In this document: in pieces, positions 41,100 to 41,598 of the stretch
How the letters are laid out: every line of letters starts with the position of its first letter
Position numbering within the stretch: the first letter of the stretch is position 1
NCBI GenBank assembly: GCA_020073215.1
Contig: JAIQFO010000043.1
Coordinates: forward strand, 1-41,598
Length of the DNA stretch: 41,598 nt
Direction of reading: 5' to 3'
Source: Terriglobia bacterium
Lineage (GTDB): Bacteria > Acidobacteriota > Terriglobia > Terriglobales > Acidobacteriaceae
Translations under genes and position numbers: made by a program
The notes under the pieces: generated by a model
The model's database searches: none
Told to the model about the DNA's origin: nothing
The model's input: only the letters and a program-made list of their open reading frames with translations

Positions 41100-41477
41100 A
41101 AAGGTTGCGAGGAGCGCGACCATGTCAAAGCCGTAAAGTACGATGCCTAAGAGGAAGGCCCATCGGTGGCCTTTGCGAGCTGCAAATCCCAGCGCGCATA
41201 AGATCACAATCCACATCACAACAGTACCTTCGGCGACGGTGGGATAAATTTCGCCAAGGCGTCTCCCATAAATGCTCAGCAGATCAAACACACCGACGTT
41301 GATCAGAAAATTGAACCGCACCCCAAGGATGCCGCTGCAGGTCGCCGCCAAGCCTGCGGCATAGAAGAAGTAGTTGGCGTCGGTTTGGCTATCCTCGCGC
41401 AACTCCTCTCGTTGTCGTCGCTGTGATTCTTTGTACTCCTCGTCCGTTCTGCCTGCCCCAACGTTGAGTATGTCCAT
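41007..41477 (-). CDS. Small multi-pass membrane protein of unknown function
   Basis: 156 residues. A charged N-terminal helix (TDEEYKESQRRQREELREDS) precedes three to four transmembrane helices (FFYAAGLAATCSGILGV; VMWIVILCALGFAA; WAFLLGIVLYGFDMVALLAT; WAFGVHGFFVFRWLHGQKAL). No family recognised. Start uncertain: the ATG at 41477 begins the conserved-looking part; ATG 41522 and 41567 are upstream alternatives without good ribosome sites. Preceded by tandem hairpins that end the transcript coming from outside the window. Confidence 0.7.
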   Translation of the reverse strand: MDILNVGAGRTDEEYKESQRRQREELREDSQTDANYFFYAAGLAATCSGILGVRFNFLINVGVFDLLSIYGRRLGEIYPTVAEGTVVMWIVILCALGFAARKGHRWAFLLGIVLYGFDMVALLATFSIWAFGVHGFFVFRWLHGQKALQDLKQVAG

Positions 41478-41544
41478 GGGTTCCGCCCGAGAAAGGCAGC
41501 GCAAGGATAAATGGTGCGACATCTGCGATCTCAAAATTGTTAAA

Positions 41545-41564
41545 GATGGATGCCAACATCCATC
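41545..41564. terminator. Perfect 8-bp hairpin, possible second terminator
   Basis: GATGGATG (41545-41552), loop CCAA, CATCCATC (41557-41564), immediately downstream of the intrinsic terminator at 41567-41598 when read on the minus strand, and followed there by TTTAACAATTTT. It could be a back-up terminator or protect the promoter of the small membrane-protein gene. Confidence 0.45.
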
Positions 41565-41566
41565 CA

Positions 41567-41598
41567 CAAAACAAAAGCCGCCAGCTTTCGCTGACGGC
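41567..41598 (-). terminator. Intrinsic terminator of a gene beyond the window
   Basis: On the minus strand GCCGTCAGC-GAAA-GCTGGCGGC followed by TTTTGTTTTG. The stem ends exactly at the window edge, so it terminates a minus-strand gene lying to the right. Its stem bases are identical to those at 37265-37286. Confidence 0.8.

Noticed and set aside
39722..41128. 468-codon minus frame opposite the WYL regulator
   Set aside because: Pro/His/Arg-rich translation without domains; the opposite strand carries the WYL domain.

Overview
The window is about 60% GC and looks like a chromosomal segment of an Acidobacteriota bacterium, probably a Terriglobia-type soil lineage. The main evidence is the VWFA-related protein of the kind typical of that phylum, secreted proteins of families common there, and many short dispersed palindromic repeats between genes. 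The assignment is inferred from family content; no rRNA gene is present. Three otherwise intact genes (alpha/beta hydrolase, LysE-type exporter, WYL regulator) each carry one single-base indel. This suggests either uncorrected sequencing indels or recent decay.

Left part (1-12.8 kb): the end of ligD (end joining), purB, a triple-BON secreted protein, a thioredoxin-like protein, a MerR-type/TPR fusion, an ECF sigma factor with a translationally coupled anti-sigma factor, a two-gene corrinoid methyltransferase operon (MttB-like enzyme plus cobalamin protein), tRNA-Thr(CGT), a His-rich secreted protein, a zinc-ribbon membrane protein and a DUF6599-like protein. Between the last two, on the minus strand, lies a compact promoter-hairpin-terminator unit that I read as a small RNA or leader carrying an anti-Shine-Dalgarno loop.

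Middle (13-28 kb): a frameshifted hydrolase, an NTF2-like protein, a phospholipase C/acid phosphatase-type phosphoesterase, a DUF4442 protein, a frameshifted LysE exporter, and two adjacent peptidoglycan genes (lytic transglycosylase; AMIN/Amidase_3 amidase with a very long linker). These are followed by larB, an MFS exporter, an acyl-CoA dehydrogenase, a Ysc84/SYLF protein, a small secreted protein and the VWFA-related protein.

Right part (28-41.6 kb): an S55 (SpoIVB-like) peptidase divergent from the VWFA gene, a beta-propeller secreted protein, a large Ig-like lipoprotein, a membrane-anchored trypsin-like protease, a cupin, a secreted protein of unknown function, a cyclase-family hydrolase, a DinB protein divergent from a WYL regulator with a perfect palindrome between them, and a small membrane protein ended by the window edge. 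Much of the content is envelope or secreted.

Nearly every non-coding stretch longer than 300 bases is filled with members of a few repeat families. Two of these families have entered coding sequence: the LigD linker and the C-terminus of the trypsin-like protease. No CRISPR array, insertion sequence, phage or attachment site was recognised.
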